Positions 51,601 to 57,453 of a stretch of 64,000 bases of DNA are shown here, piece by piece. Each line of letters opens with the position of its first letter. Position 1 is the stretch's first letter. Under the pieces are notes generated by a model. The model was not told the DNA's origin. It worked only from the letters and a program-made list of their open reading frames with translations, and searched no databases. The position numbers and the translations under genes were made by a program. This DNA comes from Ananas comosus (lineage: Eukaryota > Streptophyta > Magnoliopsida > Poales > Bromeliaceae): the NCBI RefSeq assembly GCF_001540865.1, contig NC_033621.1:15126213-15190212 (forward strand), read 5' to 3'.

Positions 51601-54600
51601 AGGAAATGTAGAAGGGAAAGAAAAAATAGAACAATATGAGACCGCCAATATCACTGACCAAATTAAACGAATCCAAGACAGCCATCTCCAAATCGAGCAA
51701 ATTGTGCATAAGGTTCTGTTCAAACTTCAACAAAACGCTAAAATTATCAAAAATACTCGGCACTATTGGCAAGACTCTCAGATTGACAATACTCCTAGTA
51801 TCTCCCTTCCACCCGAAACACAAGGACAGCCTAGCAATCAACACTCTAATAAAATTACTAAAAAAGAACAGTAAAAAAAGAAAGAAAGAGCATATATGCA
51901 TTTTAAAATCGTTTAAATCTTGGTTAGTGGCTTCTATATTAGCAGTTTTAATTGTATATTCAGGGTTTATTATTTCTAGTTCACAGAATATTTTGTTTTT
52001 TCCCAATATTTTATTGGGTTTTCACCCATTATTTCAATTTTATCTAGTTTTTTTTAAGGATCTCATCTATATCTTGTTGGTTTTTAATACACTTATATTT
52101 AATAACATTTTTTCCCAGTTAATAAATTCGGAATCAATTTCCAAAGGATAAGTAGCTGAAGGATCATCGTCTAGTAAATAGTTTGTTAAATAGTTTGTAT
52201 TTTCGTTGCTTGAGTCAACGTAGAAATAATCTAAATATTCATCAAAGGTCACTTTGCTACTAAGTTGACAACAAGGTTCTCCTTGTTTGTAATTTTCACA
52301 GCAATCTTGTTGTTCACTGAGTCTTATTTGTAAACAAGGTTTTCCTTGGTTACAGTTAATACAACGTCTTGGCAATTTGTTGTACTTCTTCTTGACTAGG
52401 TTGTTCTTCTTGACTAGGTTGTATTGCTATACTAGTTCTTAACCTTTTAGTTAAGATTAGAGTTTGTGTTATTCTTTTAGAAAATTGTACATAATCTCTA
52501 CTAATAGTCATGCCTCCTAAGGAGTCGAGTATGAAGTTTAGTCCTAGTATGAAGTCTATATTAATATTAAGTTTCCTTATCCAAACTTTAGGTAAATTAT
52601 AATATTCACTACAGGAATCGCAAGTATCATAGAAACTTATTTTCAAGTTGTATGTGTGTATAGTTCCGTCCATTTGCATAGCTACCATATGTTCATATGC
52701 TAATTTGTAATATTGTCTTGGTACTATGGCAGAATTTATTAGACAAGTGGTGCAGCCAGTATCTACCAATGCAGTTGTTTCTATTATCTGATTTTTTATT
52801 TTTTTTTTGCATTTAACTATTATGGTCCGAAGACTTTTATCTATATTACAAATGTAGTTGGTTTCAAGCTGACAATTTTAGGTTCGTGATGTTTGTTCCC
52901 TTTATCCGGTATCTCAGTTTCAAGGATAAGTCTTTTTCCTTTATCATTTCTTAATTCTATTTTTGTCTATTCTTAATTCTGTTACTAATAATCTTTCTTC
53001 TAAGGTTTCAATCCGTTTGGTTAAGGCAATATATTTTGTTTTATCTATATTTAATGTCTCTTTAGCTTGTAGAGAAATATTATAAATTTTCTCTATGCAT
53101 GTTATTCAAACTTCTTTGTAACAGTATAAACATTTGCATCACTTATCTTTGCTAGAATGCCATAAGCATATATAACATTTTTAACTATGTAATCCTGCTT
53201 TTAATTGCCATTGATGTTTACATTCTAAGGTGGGAATTTCTGTGTTCATTAAATTAAGTTGTCCTAGAATGTCGGCCATAGAATCTATATCTGGGCTAAC
53301 TTCAATAAGTAGGTTAAGATTATTTTCTTCCTCAGAGAAACTATCGTGATTTTCTTCATAAGCTTCTATACTAACTATCAAATATAGTGATTCAGTGAGG
53401 CTTCATTTGGTTCGGGTATAAGTAAGAATTACTTATTTCAGTGATAGGTACAAGTTCAGGTATAAGCAAGAACTAGACCAATTTTCTATTTGGATGAAAA
53501 TTGGGTTGTTTCCGGGAATAAGAAAAAGGACGTTTGAATGAAAATTGGGTTATTTTCGGAAATAAGAAAAATAGCGTTTGGATAGATAAGATGGAATAAG
53601 AAAAATAGTGGTAGTTATAAATAAGAAATGATGATATCACTCCTCTCATTAGATTTGAATTTGAATTTTTAAATTTTATATTTCAATTTTTAAATTTTAA
53701 ATTTTAAATTTCAAATTTAGAAATTCAAATTTAAAATATAAAATCTTAAATTTTAAATTTTAAAATTTAAAATTTAAGATCAAATTTAAATTTAAAATTA
53801 TAAAATACAAATTTTAAATTTGAAAAATATAAAATATCAAATTTTAAATTTGAAAAATTTAGAATCTGAAATTTTAAATTTGGAATTTAAAAAATTATAA
53901 ATTTTAATTTTGAAATTTAAATTAAAATTTTTTAATAAATTTAAAATTCTCTCTCCCCCCCCCCCCCCCCAAAGCTTGTTCCTGGAACATAACAAGCTTG
54001 TTCGACCTAAAGGAGGGTGGGAACTATTGTTTCCGCCAATTTTTATTTTGTTTGGGTATAATGGAGAGAATAAGCTCTTATTTCTCTCTTTATACCCTAT
54101 CCAAACGGTATATGAGAGAATTATAAATTTATAATTTTAAATTATTACAAATTTATAATTTAAAATTAAAATTTTTAAATTTGAATTTTAAATTTAAATT
54201 TTAAATTTTTTAAGTTTAAAATTGATATTTATATTTTTCAAATTTAAATTTGATCCTAAATTTAAAATTAAAATTTTTGAATTTTGAAATCAACAATTTG
54301 AGATTTTAAATTTTAAATTTGAAATTTGAAATTAAAAGTTTAAAATTTTAAATTTAAAAATTGAAATATAAAATTTAAAATTCAAATTCAAATTTAATGA
54401 GATGGGTAGTATAATTATTTTTTATTTATAACTACACACTATTCTTTTTATTCCATCTTATTTATCCAAACGCTATTTTTTTTATACTCAGGAACAATCC
54501 AATTTTCATTCAAACGCAAAATTGATCTAGTTTTTGCTTATACCTGAACTTGTACCTATTCCTAAAATAACTAGTTCTTGCTAATACCCATTCCAAACGA

Positions 54601-57393
54601 AGCCTATTGGTTTGTTGATGTACAGTTCATTTTCGGGTTTGTTGATGTACAGTTCATTTTCGGATTGGCCTGTGAAAAATATAATTAAACATAACTCAAT
54701 TATAATTTATAAGGATGACTTTACTAATATAGTAGAAGTCTACCAAATATATTTGTATGAATTTTACCTATATGTATGTGTTGTACTCCTTGACTCCATT
54801 GTAATCTTCTTATCTTTCTCTTCCCGCCCGATGCCACTTTCTCTTTCAGTTCTATAATTTGTACCCACTTGCCTTGAAGGGTTCTCATGGTAACATTTTG
54901 TTTCCGTTACCTTGACTTCAAATTGCTCATTTACTGCTGCCACTGCATGATTGATCATTGGAGTTTGAAGGATTTATCAACTTTCAGATCTGCTCGTCCT
55001 CATCGTAGGTTTCCACTTAAACAATTTCCTTTTCTAGTGCCTCACTTATTTTGTGATTCACTCTCCATGACCTGAATTATTGGGAAAATTTGTTAAGAAA
55101 GATTATGATTGAAAGTTGAAAACAAATTGTGCCAAAAAAAAAAAAATGGCCGCATGTCTGATAATACACAAACACACAAAACCAAGTGAGAAATTATATA
55201 GTAAAATGGGTAATAATTAAAACATCTAATTTTTGTCAAAGAAAAGCTACTTTCATGAAATAAATCAATCTTTCTATCTATTATTTCTATTTCGCAACTG
55301 GTCCAAGGCTATCCTATCCCTAAGTTGAACCCACCTTTGAGCCTCATCTCTGCATTCTCTTTGAATCCGTAACCGAAATGTCTTGGCTGATTGAGATAAC
55401 CGAGCAATCCAATCTTCATCTGTTGGAACCAGCTCCCCCTCCATGAGGTATGATATAGTTATGCATAATGCAACATGCAAGCACAATATCCACTTGTCTC
55501 GAAGGAGGGAAGAAAGGTCTTGCTGTTAAAATTTTAAGCAATTTTTTAAGAGAACTGAAAGCACGCTCAACGGTTGTAGGTAGAGGCGCCTATAATTGAA
55601 GAACTCTTGACGGTTTGCTGGAGTGCAAGAGCCCCATAATCGGTATTGAACCGATCGGTATGGTGCTATTAATTCTGCTCTTGTCAAATAAGAGCATCAT
55701 GTGCCAAACCCTAGCAACCAGCTAGAATATACTTGAAATGCAAATCAAAGTTGATAGCAGCTAGAGCATTTTGTGTTGGGTAAGCTTTTCTACCACGAAA
55801 AGCTCCAACCTCTGTTGATGGAACACTTGCGTGAATGTGTACCATCAAGTGATCTGACACAATCCTACTATATGAGAAAATGTTAACCGTTAGGGATGTT
55901 TGAAACAAAAAAGTTATGTTGTTAATACTTCAAACTTTTTCATATTCTTACATGAAAATACAGTTAAATACCTTAAATAATGACATAAATTTGCAATTGG
56001 TGAGTTGCGCAATGTTTACTATATGAGAAAATGTTAACTGTTAGGGATGTTTGAAACAAAAAAGTTATGTTGTTAATACTTCAGACTTTTTCATATTCTT
56101 ACATGAAAATACAGTTAAATACCTTAAATAATGCCATAAATTTGCGATTTGATGATATACTCTCATTCACTGTTGTATTTGAAGGCCTTACAAATTATTG
56201 TGCAACTCACCAATTGCTTGCAGAACATGATTAAAATACTGACCGACTGTTTCTGCAATTCGAATAAAGTTGTGCTCAATTATTCTATTTCTGACATTTT
56301 GTCCAATATATGAGGGAATATTGCAAGCTGCTGTTCAACGGTCATGTGAAGTGTGTTTCTTAGTAAAACCCTTTTGGCGTAATGTGGGGGACAGTCCAAA
56401 GAATAATTTTCTTCTCATCTGCACCATGTTAATGCACGTAACATAACTTTCAAATAACAATCTTCGAATATAACTAGTTCTTTCAGATTCCCTATTAGCC
56501 ACTGGTTCCGTAATAATTTGTGAATTGTGTTTAAACCATAATAATATAGTGTGTGTGACCGCTGCAACGCTTGTTCTGTGGCTTCTATCTTTGCATCAGA
56601 GATATTGGATTCGCCATTCATTTGTGTATGAGATTTAGGCCTTGTTTGGATGTCGAAATAAGTATCGGGGGATCTCTATTCGGTGTGAGAATTTTTCATT
56701 TTAGGAGTGCTGATGAAGGTCTTGAACCTTATAGTATATTCGGCCTTCAAATCATTTCTTCAGAATAAGATAAATCACCTCGTATGTGCAATATAGTATC
56801 CTACCGAACCATGGATGCCAAGACCTACAAGGAAGTAAAAATTAAACTCGTACCTTCAAAACACACAAGAAAATTTTCGTACCGAATAGGTGGTCATCGA
56901 ATAACATTTTTGACATCCGAACAAGGCCTTAGCAAAAGAAGATAAAAAATGAGTAAAAAGCTTCTTTGTCTAAGATTTAATTAAAAAATAATAAATAAAT
57001 AAAATTTGTTTCTTTCATACAAAGGATCAAACATCACACAAAAACCTGTAAGGAGGATGCCAAGAAAAAAGAAAAAGATCTTAATTCAAGAAAAATGATT
57101 AATAAATAAGTCATATCTTAAACATATGTCATAACATGTGATAAAAAATTAATAATAAACAAACCTTCACATAAATCATAGTGTGTGATGAAGACAATCA
57201 AGAAAGACCAAGGAATAGTGGAGGATTGTGCGCTCACGGGGAGATGTGTGATGACAGTGTGACGATGCGCAGGATGGGAGAAACGGGACAACACAAAGGG
57301 AGGAAATATTTGGAGTGATTTCGGCAATTATTAGGGTGCAAAATGATGGTGTGAGAGAAAAACGAAAAATTTTATGCATGAAAGATTAGGTTT

Positions 57394-57453
<60 letters not shown>

